Of a DNA stretch of 22,907 nt, positions 1-8,136 are shown in pieces. The position numbers and the translations under genes are program-made. Origin of the DNA: CAZWUK01 sp964636685 (GTDB lineage Bacteria > Bacillota > Clostridia > Christensenellales > CAG-138). Below the pieces are notes generated by a model. It did not search any database. It was not told where the DNA came from and saw only the letters and a program-made list of their open reading frames with translations. The stretch covers positions 1-22,907 of the forward strand of contig CAZWUK010000037.1 of assembly GCA_964636685.1 (NCBI GenBank), written 5' to 3'. Position 1 is the first letter of the stretch; every line of letters begins with the position of its first letter.

Positions 1-542
1 ACAACCTCTTTGAGGTTCTCAGCGGTCAGTTCGGTATCCAATTTGCAATTGTTGGTTTTCTTCGCGTCATCGAAAATGGCGTCAAATTTGACCTTTTCCA
101 CTTCCATAACAACATCGGAGAACATCTGGATGAATCTGCGATAGCTATCATAGGCAAAGCGTTCGTTGTTGGTCAGCTTTGCTACGCCCGCCACCGTTTC
201 ATCATTAAGGCCTAGATTCAGGATGGTATCCATCATGCCCGGCATGGAAGCGCGCGCGCCGGAGCGGACGGAAACCAGGAACGGGTTTGCGGGATCGCCA
301 AAGCTTTTCCCGGCATTCTTCTCTGTGACAGCCAACGCCTCGAAGACCTGCGCAAGGATATCCTCGCCGATCTTCTTATCGTCCTGATAATATCTGGTAC
401 AAGCCTCGGTGGATACGGTAAAGCCATACGGCACCGGAAGCCCCAGGCAAGTCATCTCTGCAAGGTTTGCGCCCTTGCCGCCGAGAAGCTCGCGCATGTT
501 GGCGTTCCCCTCGTTGAACAGGTATACGTACTTGTGTTCCAA
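1..542 (-). CDS. ppdK: Pyruvate, phosphate dikinase, N-terminal part (runs off window)
   Basis: About 180 N-terminal codons are present; the gene continues beyond base 1. PPDK interconverts pyruvate, ATP and Pi with PEP, AMP and PPi in the cytoplasm. The N-terminal nucleotide-binding (ATP-grasp) domain is recognisable from LGGKGANLAEM near residue 20, the PVPYGFTVSTEAC segment after it, and the family signature SVRSGARASMPGMMDTILNL near residues 90-110. No ATG fits; I chose TTG at 542 because GGAGG lies 8 bases upstream and the protein then begins LEHKYVYLFNEGN, as family members do. It has its own promoter (577-605) and follows recO on the same strand. With the PPi-type phosphofructokinase at 14856 it points to PPi-linked glycolysis. 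PEP synthase is less likely because the signature is the PPDK form. Confidence 0.93.
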   Translation of the reverse strand, partial: MEHKYVYLFNEGNANMRELLGGKGANLAEMTCLGLPVPYGFTVSTEACTRYYQDDKKIGEDILAQVFEALAVTEKNAGKSFGDPANPFLVSVRSGARASMPGMMDTILNLGLNDETVAGVAKLTNNERFAYDSYRRFIQMFSDVVMEVEKVKFDAIFDDAKKTNNCKLDTELTAENLKEV

Positions 543-576
543 ATTCTGTTCCTCCCTTATTTTTATCACGCATGCT

Positions 577-605
577 ATTATACACAAACGTTTGCGGCGT
601 TGCAA
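577..605 (-). promoter_or_regulatory. SigA-type promoter of ppdK with palindromic spacer
   Basis: On the minus strand TTGCAA (600-605), a 17-base spacer and TATAAT (577-582) form a good vegetative promoter about 35 bases from the ppdK start. The spacer contains the perfect 10-bp palindrome CAAACGTTTG (585-594), a possible repressor site. Seen directly; activity is inferred. Confidence 0.65.
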
Positions 606-663
606 TCGATTTTTCTATTAAATATGTTCATTTTGCCGAAATACCGAAACCTTTTTATTCCTT

Positions 664-1416
664 TCAGTTCCGGTCGTTCATCGTCTGGCGAATAAAGTGA
701 AGCGCTCTCGCGCCATATTCCAAAACGCTTTCGGCATATTCCGTCAGTGCGATCAACAATTCCTTTTTGCTTTCTTCCTTCAAAACGACGCGATCCATGT
801 CTTCATTGGATAAGCACAACATTCTGCGCATCAATTCCAGCGACAGTTTTGATATTTCCCTGCCGCCAGCCCCACACGCTGTGCAGACCGCGCCGCCCTG
901 TCGCGCAGAAAATCCGATTTTCGCATCCTGCCGTATATCCCGGCCGCAGCCCGCGCAAGTAACGATGCTGGGGCAATAGCCGGCAACATTCAAAAAACGC
1001 AGTAAAAAACAAATAAAAAGATCCTGCGGCGCTGATTTTCCGTAGGCCAGAAAGGAAAGCGCATAATATAAGAGCGAAAAAAGATTGTCGTTTGACTGCT
1101 CGGACTGTACCGCCTCCTGCGTCAGGCGCAGCATGGCGCTGCCGTAAGAGAACCGATCGATATCCTCCCGAATTGGGAAAAACGATTCCTTGACCTCTGC
1201 CTGATTGACGGTATATTTTTCCCCCGCCTGAAAAAGCTCGAATTCAGCATAAACAAACGGCTGAGACGCCGCCAAAAGCGCGCTGGTCGATCGTTTGCAG
1301 CCGCGCGCTTTTGCGTCAATCCGCCCATGCTCTACCGTAAATATAGATAGTATCCTGTCGTAGTCTCGGTAGTCAGAGTACCGCGTTACAATCCCGTTTA
1401 CAACAACGACAGGCAT
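664..1416 (-). CDS. recO: DNA repair protein RecO
   Basis: 250 residues, the usual length. RecO helps load RecA onto SSB-coated single-stranded DNA in the RecFOR recombination pathway and anneals complementary strands. The N-terminal OB-fold begins with VVVVNGIVTRYSDYRDYDRIL, and a four-cysteine zinc site (CAGC then CTAC, about 20 residues apart) lies near residues 155-180. The start ATG is preceded by GGAGG, which lies next to the yqzL stop, so the two genes are probably translationally coupled with a 10-base gap. It is the last gene of the yqfC-to-recO operon, and its position after era and yqzL is the standard Firmicute order. I see no clear terminator between it and ppdK. Confidence 0.95.
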   Translation of the reverse strand: MPVVVVNGIVTRYSDYRDYDRILSIFTVEHGRIDAKARGCKRSTSALLAASQPFVYAEFELFQAGEKYTVNQAEVKESFFPIREDIDRFSYGSAMLRLTQEAVQSEQSNDNLFSLLYYALSFLAYGKSAPQDLFICFLLRFLNVAGYCPSIVTCAGCGRDIRQDAKIGFSARQGGAVCTACGAGGREISKLSLELMRRMLCLSNEDMDRVVLKEESKKELLIALTEYAESVLEYGARALHFIRQTMNDRN

Positions 1417-1426
1417 ACATCCTCCG

Positions 1427-1543
1427 TTACTCCTCTTTGCAATCCAGCTGTCGCCGCATGGCAGCGTAAATCAAAAATGCGCCAACCTCGCCGGTTTCTG
1501 CAAACGCCTGCCAGCTGTTCTCCAACGTCCCTTTATGCTCCAT
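1427..1543 (-). CDS. yqzL: YqzL-family small protein
   Basis: A 38-codon gene between era and recO. The product starts MEHKGTLENSWQAFAETGEV, followed by GAFLIYAAMRR. The pattern W-x-x-F-x-x-T-G-x-V/I-x-A-[FY]-L-[IL]-Y is what I know of the YqzL family, whose gene sits between era and recO in Bacillus. GGGAGG lies 6 bases before the ATG. The function of YqzL is not established. Position, ribosome-binding site and the aromatic/TG pattern together support a real gene despite its size. It ends in TAA just inside the recO ribosome-binding region. Confidence 0.8.
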   Translation of the reverse strand: MEHKGTLENSWQAFAETGEVGAFLIYAAMRRQLDCKEE

Positions 1544-1615
1544 TTTCTCGCCTCCCACGGATAGTATCCGCAAAAACGCGATGCGTCATGAGACGAAAAA
1601 TCTGTCAATCCGCCG

Positions 1616-2503
1616 TTATTCGTATCCCAGCTCATGCAGTACAGACGGCTTGTTGCGCCAATCCTCCTTGATTTTTACCCATAGCTGAAGATTGACACGG
1701 CAGCCCAGCATCCACTCAATATCTCTGCGCGCGTCCGCGCCAATTCTCTTGAGCATGGCGCCGCCTTTTCCGATGATAATGCCTTTATGGGATTCGCGCT
1801 CACAATAGATCGTCGCATAGACATCCATCAGTCCGTCGTCTCGAAGCTCCATCTTGTCTACGCCAACGCCAACGCCATGCGGCACCTCCTCTCGCAGAAG
1901 CCGCAGCGCTTTTTCCCGGATCAGCTCTCCACAAATGACGCGCTCCGGCTGGTCTGTAACCATATCGTCCGGAAAGTATTTCGGGCCGGGAACCAGATAC
2001 CTGCAGAGCAGTTGCTCCAACGCGTCAATACCCATCCCAGACGTTGCGGACACCTTCATAACCTCGGAAAATACGCCGTTTTTTTTCAGCTTGTCCTCTG
2101 CCTCCTCAAGCTCGACCGTTTTTGCAATATCGCTTTTGTTCACAAGCGCTATCACAGGTGCTCGGGCGGTTTTTAGTTTTTCGATAAGCTGCTCGTCGCG
2201 CTGTCGCAGTCCTTCGATAGGATCGACCACAAACAGAATCGCCTCCACCTCGTTACAGGCGTCAAAGGCGACCTTCTGCATGTACTCTCCCAGCTTGTTC
2301 TTCGGATTGGTCACGCCGGGCGTATCCAGAAAAACGATTTGATAGTTCTTGCGCGTCAACACGCCGGTGATCTTATTGCGCGTGGTTTGCGCGCGGTCGG
2401 AAACGATCGCAATCTTTTGCCCGATCAGTCGGTTGAGCAACGTAGACTTTCCTACATTGGGGCAGCCAACGATGGAAATAAAACCGGATAAAAATTCACT
2501 CAT
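1616..2503 (-). CDS. era: GTPase Era
   Basis: 295 residues, the normal length. Era is an essential Ras-like GTPase that binds the 3' end of 16S rRNA and acts in 30S subunit maturation. Visible motifs are the P-loop GCPNVGKST (residues 13-21), switch region TTRNKI near 40, DTPG near 60, NKSD near 123, and a C-terminal KH domain with IIGKGGAMLKRIG near 245. The ATG overlaps the cdd stop by four bases, so translation is coupled. The neighbours ybeY, cdd, yqzL and recO are the usual ones; Era and YbeY both act on 16S rRNA maturation, which fits their shared operon. Confidence 0.97.
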   Translation of the reverse strand: MSEFLSGFISIVGCPNVGKSTLLNRLIGQKIAIVSDRAQTTRNKITGVLTRKNYQIVFLDTPGVTNPKNKLGEYMQKVAFDACNEVEAILFVVDPIEGLRQRDEQLIEKLKTARAPVIALVNKSDIAKTVELEEAEDKLKKNGVFSEVMKVSATSGMGIDALEQLLCRYLVPGPKYFPDDMVTDQPERVICGELIREKALRLLREEVPHGVGVGVDKMELRDDGLMDVYATIYCERESHKGIIIGKGGAMLKRIGADARRDIEWMLGCRVNLQLWVKIKEDWRNKPSVLHELGYE

Positions 2504-2916
2504 AGCAGATCCTTTGGTCCGAATCCGTTCGGCAGCATTTCAGCCAGTGTTGAAACAACAACACTGCTGCGGTCGCTATTTGCGCATACAATGTGCATCC
2601 CTCTATCGCAAAACTCATTCATCACCTGCCGGCAAACGCCGCATGGGTAAGCCGGGTTTTCCCCCGAGCATACGATCGCAATCCCATCAAAATCGCGTTC
2701 TCCGTCGTACACCGCTTTGAAAAACGCTGTACGCTCGGCACAGTTTGTCGGCGTATAAGCGGCGTTTTCGATGTTACAGCCCAAATAGTATTTGCCGGAC
2801 GACGCCTTGAGACACGCTCCCACGCGAAAGCTGGAGTAAGGGACGTAGGCATGTTCCATAGCTTCGTATGCTAAATCGAGCATCTTCTGCTGCTCTTTCG
2901 AATCGATCGGTTTCAT
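2500..2916 (-). CDS. cdd: Cytidine deaminase
   Basis: 138 residues, typical of the small homotetrameric enzyme. It deaminates cytidine and deoxycytidine to uridine and deoxyuridine in pyrimidine salvage. The zinc site is complete: CAER near residue 59 supplies one cysteine and the catalytic glutamate, and PCGVCRQ near 90 supplies two cysteines. The substrate-binding NIENAAY is near 48. It overlaps ybeY (2913) and era (2503) by four bases each. In many Firmicutes a diacylglycerol/undecaprenol kinase gene lies just upstream of cdd; here cdd follows ybeY directly. Confidence 0.96.
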   Translation of the reverse strand: MKPIDSKEQQKMLDLAYEAMEHAYVPYSSFRVGACLKASSGKYYLGCNIENAAYTPTNCAERTAFFKAVYDGERDFDGIAIVCSGENPAYPCGVCRQVMNEFCDRGMHIVCANSDRSSVVVSTLAEMLPNGFGPKDLL

Positions 2917-3353
2917 CGAGTTAACCCCATTTCCTTCAAAATATCCGTTTGATGCCGTCGCATGATTTGCTCGTCCTCCGGCTGCATATGATCGTAACCC
3001 AATAAATGCAGTACGCCGTGTATCGTTAAAAAGCCAAGCTCGCGCTCAAGCGAATGACCGAACTCCTCCGCCTGTTCCTCGGCGCGCCTTTTGCAAATAG
3101 CGATATCGCCAAGGAAGCAATGCTCGGTGCTAATCAGTTCATCGCCCTCGTCAAACGGAAATGTCAACACGTCTGTAACGCGGTCGATCTTACGGAACGA
3201 CGCGTTCAGACGCTGTATCTCCTCTTCGGTTGTTACCAGCACCGAAACGTCGCCTGACGCATGTTCATGCTGCAGCGCCACTTCAACCGAGCGCTCGATC
3301 AGGCGCTTTTCTCCCTCCGAGATCTCAGCGCCGTATTCATTGATTTCCGTCAA
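2913..3353 (-). CDS. ybeY: Endoribonuclease YbeY (rRNA maturation factor)
   Basis: 146 residues. YbeY is a zinc-dependent endoribonuclease involved in 16S rRNA 3'-end maturation and ribosome quality control. The metal motif H-x3-H-x5-H is seen as HGVLHLLGYDH near residue 112. Upstream, NASFRKIDRVTDVLTFPF is the conserved segment of the family. The gene start lies 17 bases inside the end of pgpH, and its stop overlaps the cdd start, so it is embedded in the operon. The start at 3353 gives the usual length. Confidence 0.96.
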   Translation of the reverse strand: MTEINEYGAEISEGEKRLIERSVEVALQHEHASGDVSVLVTTEEEIQRLNASFRKIDRVTDVLTFPFDEGDELISTEHCFLGDIAICKRRAEEQAEEFGHSLERELGFLTIHGVLHLLGYDHMQPEDEQIMRRHQTDILKEMGLTR

Positions 3354-5583
3354 CTTCGTCTTCCTCCTCCGGATACCGGATACGTTCGTGAAGCAATCCG
3401 TTAAATGTCACAAGAAAGCTCCGTTCAATGCGGGAAATATCCGAAAGCGTCAGCGGGCATTGATCGAGTTGTCCATCCTCCAGTTTTCCCTGCACGATCT
3501 TATGCACCATCTGCGCGATGTCCTCGTGCGTAGGCTCGGAAAGCGAACGCACCGCCGCTTCGCAGCTGTCGGACAGCATCACCACCGCGCTCTCACGCGT
3601 CGTTGGCGGGGCGCAGGGATAACGGTATTTCTTCTCAGACACACTGTCTGGATCTTCAGCTTCCTTGCGCGCCTTGTAGTAAAAATATGCAACCAGCATT
3701 GTGCCGTGGTGTTCATAGGCGATACGCCGGATTGCAGAAGGCAGTCTATATCGATTGAGCATGGACTCAGCGTCCTTTTGATGCGCAATGATATAGGCGG
3801 CGCTTTCCTCAGGCGGCAGCGTGTCATGGATATTTCTATCCGTTTGATTTTCCTTGAAATATTGCGGCCGACGAAGCTTGCCAACATCATGGTACATGGC
3901 GCCAACGCGCGCCAGCAGCGCGTTCGCGCCGATTGCTTCAGAGGCGCCTTCGGCAAGCGAAGCCGTCATAATGCTATGGTGATACGTGCCCGGCGCAACG
4001 TTCATCATACGGCGCAGCAGCGGATGATTTGCGTTCATGAGTTCATGAAGCCGGGCGGGCGTTACAATATCAAACATGTTCTCCCACACGGACATCATAC
4101 CGACGCAGAACACGGACAAAATCAGCGAAGCAAACAAAATACAGCCCGCAAAAATCAGCGCGGTCGTCAGCGCGGTGTTGCGCATAATCGCACCCGCGAA
4201 TATCACTGCCGCGCCAACCGCGCCGCCCACCGTGCCCGCGGTAATCAATGCGCCGCGTTTTTCGCTTCCGGCGGCGATAGAGATTGCAACCTGGCCGGAC
4301 GTCAGCAGCGCGCAAAGAGTCAGCATAGAATCGCTTCCCAAAATAGAAACGCCGCTTCCGCCGGCAAGCAGCGCCGCGGACAACGCCATCAGTACGTTAA
4401 CCGCTTGCGCAACGCTTCTTGAAAGCAGCGATACGGACAGCAATACCGCAAGCATCACGGGGACGATTCTGGGATCAAGCAAATTGCACAGCCATTGCAG
4501 TAGAATCGTAATGCCCAGAATCAGCAGCAGCAAAAACATCATTTTACGATTTCCGTAGACCTCCGGCTCAAACAACCGAAGATAGGCGATAAATATCCCA
4601 TAGATCACCGTAAGATACAGGATTACCCCGACCGGAAACCACTTGTTCTCATTCACGCCGCGGACAAGGTTCAATGACGTCAGAACGGTCATTTGATCTG
4701 TCGTGACATACTGTCCCGTTTCTACGATCACCGCGCCGCGCGCGATGTATTTGACGCTGACAGCCGACGCAGCTTTTTCCTGTGCCGCCGCCGTGGCAGC
4801 CGAATCCGCCACATTGGTCGGAACGAGATAGTTGTCCAATAGAATCTCACCGATATTTTTCAGCAGCGTGGGAATTGTCGTAATCTGCAGCTCACGCGAC
4901 AGGCTCGATCGAATGTCTACCTGCTCGATTTCGGAAAAACCATCCTCCAGCTTTACCTGAATCTTTGCAACGACGATCTCCTTGAGACGAAGTATCTCAT
5001 CCTCCGTCGCATTGAGCATTGCATAGCCGAGCGCGGGGTCAGAAATCACGACCGGAAATCGCTGCAGCATGGTCGTCATCACGCTCTCCGAAATTACCGT
5101 CGTCCATTCGCGCGTATCCGTCTGTGTTGGATCGGCTTGCGACGTTTCAGGCGGTTCACTTGCCGTCGGATCTTCCGTTGTGCCAATATCCGGCGTAACA
5201 GCAGGATCATTCGCGGTTCCCGATACCACGCCATCATTTCGAATTGCATCGGCGCTCTTTCGGAATTCTTCCAGTTCGTCAAAAAAACCGTTCAGTGCCG
5301 TCAGCGTTGAGGCAACAAGCTTTTTATCATGCGTATATACGATGGAAACGCCATTTCTTGCCGCCTGCCGCAGCGCTTCTGTTGTTACAACATCCTCCAC
5401 CTGCCGAGGTGCTGTAATCGTCTGCTTCGCCGGGATTCCGACAGAAACATCGTATCTGGCAGGCGTTAGTATCCCAAGAGCGACAAAAACGTTCAGCACC
5501 AAAGCGCACAAAACAATCAGCGCATTGATCGGGCGCGCGCGACCGGAACGTTTTTTCTTTTTGCTTGTGCGTTTGGATGCCAA
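3337..5583 (-). CDS. pgpH: 7TM-HD family phosphodiesterase (c-di-AMP hydrolase, PgpH/YqfF type)
   Basis: 748 residues. Family members hydrolyse cyclic di-AMP with a cytoplasmic HD domain and so affect osmotic and cell-wall balance. Order seen: a basic N-terminus and first membrane segment, an extracytoplasmic region of some 270 residues with a D/E/T/P-rich stretch near residues 115-160, a block of seven hydrophobic segments near 310-500, then the HD domain. The HD domain shows YHHSIMTASLAE near 535, YHDVGKLRRPQYF about 30 residues later, and EHHG downstream, the metal ligands of the family. It lies 10 bases after phoH and runs 17 bases into ybeY, the standard order. Hydrolysis of c-di-AMP is family knowledge, not shown by the sequence. 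Confidence 0.93.
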   Translation of the reverse strand: MASKRTSKKKKRSGRARPINALIVLCALVLNVFVALGILTPARYDVSVGIPAKQTITAPRQVEDVVTTEALRQAARNGVSIVYTHDKKLVASTLTALNGFFDELEEFRKSADAIRNDGVVSGTANDPAVTPDIGTTEDPTASEPPETSQADPTQTDTREWTTVISESVMTTMLQRFPVVISDPALGYAMLNATEDEILRLKEIVVAKIQVKLEDGFSEIEQVDIRSSLSRELQITTIPTLLKNIGEILLDNYLVPTNVADSAATAAAQEKAASAVSVKYIARGAVIVETGQYVTTDQMTVLTSLNLVRGVNENKWFPVGVILYLTVIYGIFIAYLRLFEPEVYGNRKMMFLLLLILGITILLQWLCNLLDPRIVPVMLAVLLSVSLLSRSVAQAVNVLMALSAALLAGGSGVSILGSDSMLTLCALLTSGQVAISIAAGSEKRGALITAGTVGGAVGAAVIFAGAIMRNTALTTALIFAGCILFASLILSVFCVGMMSVWENMFDIVTPARLHELMNANHPLLRRMMNVAPGTYHHSIMTASLAEGASEAIGANALLARVGAMYHDVGKLRRPQYFKENQTDRNIHDTLPPEESAAYIIAHQKDAESMLNRYRLPSAIRRIAYEHHGTMLVAYFYYKARKEAEDPDSVSEKKYRYPCAPPTTRESAVVMLSDSCEAAVRSLSEPTHEDIAQMVHKIVQGKLEDGQLDQCPLTLSDISRIERSFLVTFNGLLHERIRYPEEEDEVDGNQ

Positions 5584-5593
5584 TTTGCTTTCC

Positions 5594-6571
5594 TCAGCTC
5601 TTCTGTTTTTCGTGGCGTTCGTAAGCGGTTATGATACGCTGTACCAATTCGTGCCGCACTACATCCTTGTGCGAAAGTCGAACGATCGAAATTCCCTCTA
5701 CGCCTTCAAGTATCTTGAGCGCGCTGACAAGCCCGCTTGTCCGCTCCTTTGGCAAATCGATCTGGGTAATGTCTCCAGTAACCACGACGCGAGATCCCTC
5801 GCCAAAGCGTGTTAAAAACATCTTCATCTGCTCATTGGAGCAGTTTTGCGCTTCATCCAGAATAATAAAGGCGTTATTGAGCGTCCGCCCACGCATATAG
5901 GCAAGCGGCGCGACCTCGATTGCGCCGCGCTCCGTCAAATTCTTATAGGTTTCAAGTCCCAAAAACTCTTGCAGCGCGTCGTACAACGGGCGCAGATAGG
6001 GATCGACCTTCGTCTGTAAATCACCGGGCAAAAAGCCCAGCTTCTCCCCCGCCTCCACGGCGGGCCGCGTCAGAATGATCCGTTCAACCTCTTTGTTCTT
6101 GAACGCCAATACCGCCTGTGCTACGGCTAGGTAGGTTTTTCCGGTACCGGCGGGCCCTACGCCAAAGACAAGCTCGTGCTTTTTCAGCGCCTGCATATAA
6201 CGCTTCTGCCCAAGCGTTTTGCATTTGACCTGTTTCCCGCGGCTGGTGATTGCAATCACGTCTCCCATGATCTGGGAGATCATGTCGGCGTTTCCTTCCT
6301 TAGCCAGATCGATCGCGTAGCGGATTCGTCCGCGGTTGATCGGGTCGCCCTTGCGCTGCATTTCCAGCAGCTTTTCCAGAACCGTTTTTGTCAGCTCCGT
6401 CTCTTCTCGCTCGCCTGTGATCGTGATTCCGTCGGCAGAGGCAACGATATGTGCGCCGGTCTCCTCCTCAAACACCCTGAGGTTCTCGTCAAATACGCCA
6501 AACAGCCCCACCATATCGTCCATTTCGTCTATGGCGATCGTTTCAATCCATGCCGTCTCGCTCAAGCGCAA
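5594..6571 (-). CDS. phoH: PhoH-family ATPase
   Basis: 325 residues, full length. PhoH-like proteins are cytoplasmic P-loop ATPases of uncertain role, often next to ybeY and linked to RNA metabolism. The N-terminal 110 residues include a KH-like part; the ATPase core has the Walker A GPAGTGKTYLA near residue 138, and a Walker B FIILDEAQN with NCSNEQMKMFLTRFG after it. VVTGDITQIDLP is also conserved. The start overlaps the end of yqfD by 29 bases. I kept the ATG at 6571 because the resulting N-terminus keeps a normal family length and the overlap matches the dense packing of the operon. Confidence 0.94.
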   Translation of the reverse strand: MRLSETAWIETIAIDEMDDMVGLFGVFDENLRVFEEETGAHIVASADGITITGEREETELTKTVLEKLLEMQRKGDPINRGRIRYAIDLAKEGNADMISQIMGDVIAITSRGKQVKCKTLGQKRYMQALKKHELVFGVGPAGTGKTYLAVAQAVLAFKNKEVERIILTRPAVEAGEKLGFLPGDLQTKVDPYLRPLYDALQEFLGLETYKNLTERGAIEVAPLAYMRGRTLNNAFIILDEAQNCSNEQMKMFLTRFGEGSRVVVTGDITQIDLPKERTSGLVSALKILEGVEGISIVRLSHKDVVRHELVQRIITAYERHEKQKS

Positions 6572-7727
6572 TCTCCTTTGTCATCCCTATAGATTCTTCT
6601 GTAATCACGGTGACGATGGCTGTTATGCAACCCTCCTCATCGAAATACGCGCAGTTTTTCTCAAGCATCGCCGCATCTTTCGGTATTCGCAGGAACGCTC
6701 CCGCTTCCGCATCGCAAACGGCAGTTTCTATCATCTCCTGCCGAGTCAGTGCGACTCGCGTCTTCTCACGTTCGTAATACGTGCCGTACAAAACGTAGAC
6801 CGGAATGCCGCATTCGCTGATGCGAGTACGCTTTACGTCGCGAAGCTCGCTGCTCTCAAATGGAGACGCTGTCGCAAACAGCGTCCTGCCTAATACCTGC
6901 AGCGCGCTGTAGGCCGCCGTCCTTCCTGTATCCGCCTCCCCATCGGCAAACGGCATTGCCGTTGCCGTCGCTTCGTAGCGAATGTAGGCAAACACATTGC
7001 CCATCGCGTGCACATACAGCGGTTCCTTTGCGTCCTCCTTGGTAATGTCGCCGCGAATGACGGTATCGCCGGCAAGCACCAACATGCCCGGTAAAAAATC
7101 CGTCTTTCCGTTCAACGGTTCCACACGGCTGATGATCCCGTCTTTCACCGCAACCACGTCGCAGGGAATGGTCTTATCAAGCGTATAGATATCGTCCTCG
7201 GCTTCCACGATCTTCACCGTCAGCAGCACGCCTTGCAGCGAAAGTCCCGCCCACGCGATTCGATCGTCATATACCTGCACCGAATCCGACAGGCTGTAAA
7301 GGTCTTCCAGCACCGTTCGAGAACACCCGACGGCGATCCCTTTCTGCTCAAGTGCGCAAAGCACAACCCTCTCCGGCACCTTTTGGCAACCGATTACCGT
7401 GATCCTCCAGACACGCGTCGACAGGAGAATCGCAAGTCCCAGCAGCAGCGGCGCCCCAATCAGCAAAACCTGCCGCCTTTTTGCACGGATGAAAAAAAAC
7501 GGTATCCCCAAACGTCGCAAAATCGAAACAGTGCAGCCGGTCTTTCGCCGAAGCAGATGCAGCCTTTTAAAATGCTTTGCCGCAATGGTGCAAACGATCG
7601 TCGCGTTGTCGATCCTATGCACATCGCGTATCGGAATGTCCGAAGCGCTCAGAAGATTGAGCAGCCGTTCCGCACGCGAACCGGATATTTGGATTATAAC
7701 ACACCCCGAAACAGATTTCCATATCAT
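6543..7727 (-). CDS. yqfD: Sporulation protein YqfD
   Basis: 394 residues. YqfD is a membrane-anchored sporulation protein of unknown biochemistry made in the mother cell. Order seen: a cytoplasmic N-terminal domain of about 85 residues with SGSRAERLLNLL, a membrane segment near residues 88-108 (VLLIGAPLLLGLAILLSTRV), then a large extracytoplasmic part containing WRITVIGCQKV and the conserved PCDVVAVKDGIISRVEPLNG. The start overlaps the yqfC stop by four bases, so the pair is coupled, as in other spore formers. The gene ends 29 bases inside phoH. Confidence 0.92.
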   Translation of the reverse strand: MIWKSVSGCVIIQISGSRAERLLNLLSASDIPIRDVHRIDNATIVCTIAAKHFKRLHLLRRKTGCTVSILRRLGIPFFFIRAKRRQVLLIGAPLLLGLAILLSTRVWRITVIGCQKVPERVVLCALEQKGIAVGCSRTVLEDLYSLSDSVQVYDDRIAWAGLSLQGVLLTVKIVEAEDDIYTLDKTIPCDVVAVKDGIISRVEPLNGKTDFLPGMLVLAGDTVIRGDITKEDAKEPLYVHAMGNVFAYIRYEATATAMPFADGEADTGRTAAYSALQVLGRTLFATASPFESSELRDVKRTRISECGIPVYVLYGTYYEREKTRVALTRQEMIETAVCDAEAGAFLRIPKDAAMLEKNCAYFDEEGCITAIVTVITEESIGMTKEIALERDGMD

Positions 7728-8002
7728 ACGCCGTCCTCATATCGCCAGCCTGATACCGCGCCGCAAATATATGCCCGATCCGCCGATAGTTGACGCATTG
7801 TCAGCGCCGTTCCTTCCACGCGAAGCGGCGATTCCTTTGTCAAAAAACGAACGAGTTTGTCGGAATACTGCAATACGCCCGCGTGACCTTCGATCAGCAG
7901 GTCGGTATTGCCCACCATTGTTACGCGCATTCCGCACTGATCTGAATCTGCCGGAAGATCCAGTAAGTCCAGTACTTTCCGCTTGAAACGCCTGTGTTTC
8001 AT
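7724..8002 (-). CDS. yqfC: Sporulation protein YqfC (YabP/YqfC family)
   Basis: 92 residues. Small family protein of unknown activity, made under mother-cell control in B. subtilis and paired with YqfD. An open frame extends back to 8143, but I chose the ATG at 8002: it gives the family start MKHRRFKRKVLDLLDLPAD, has GGGAGAAGG a few bases upstream, and the longer version would run through the divergent promoter region. The middle part VTMVGNTDLLIEGHAGVLQY matches the YabP/YqfC pattern. First gene of the operon that runs to recO, behind a candidate SigE-type promoter (8028-8057). Confidence 0.9.
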   Translation of the reverse strand: MKHRRFKRKVLDLLDLPADSDQCGMRVTMVGNTDLLIEGHAGVLQYSDKLVRFLTKESPLRVEGTALTMRQLSADRAYICGAVSGWRYEDGV

Positions 8003-8027
8003 ATGCTGTCCTTCTCCCTTTGCTAAC

Positions 8028-8057
8028 AGGATATGAATGGCGGAAGCACAATTATGA
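8028..8057 (-). promoter_or_regulatory. Candidate SigE-type promoter of yqfC operon
   Basis: Minus-strand TCATAAT (8051-8057), 15-base spacer, CATATCCT (8028-8035). This resembles the SigE pattern KMATATW, 14-15 bases, CATACAnT: the -35 differs at one position and the -10 keeps CATA and the final T. It ends 25 bases before the yqfC start, leaving room for the ribosome-binding site. SigE control of yqfC is known in B. subtilis, which supports the reading. Confidence 0.55.
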
Positions 8058-8072
8058 AATCGAAACCTGATC

Positions 8073-8101
8073 GGATAAAAACAAAACCGCTGGCAAAGAT
8101 A
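8073..8101 (+). promoter_or_regulatory. Candidate SigF/SigG-type promoter of sigG
   Basis: GGATA (8073-8077), 14 bases, then GGCAAAGATA (8092-8101), close to the SigF pattern (GYWTA, about 15 bases, GGnrAnAnT) with one mismatch in the -10. It lies 35 bases upstream of the sigG ATG, whose own GGAGG is at 8126-8130. sigG is a forespore gene in known spore formers. A match by eye only. Confidence 0.4.
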
Positions 8102-8136
8102 AGCGTATCGCAATAAAAATCTGATGGAGGTGCGCG

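Noticed and set aside
3091..4422. 443-codon open frame on the plus strand
   Set aside because: It lies opposite ybeY and pgpH, both of which are clear family members; the frame encodes a R/H/Q-rich sequence with no recognisable domain.
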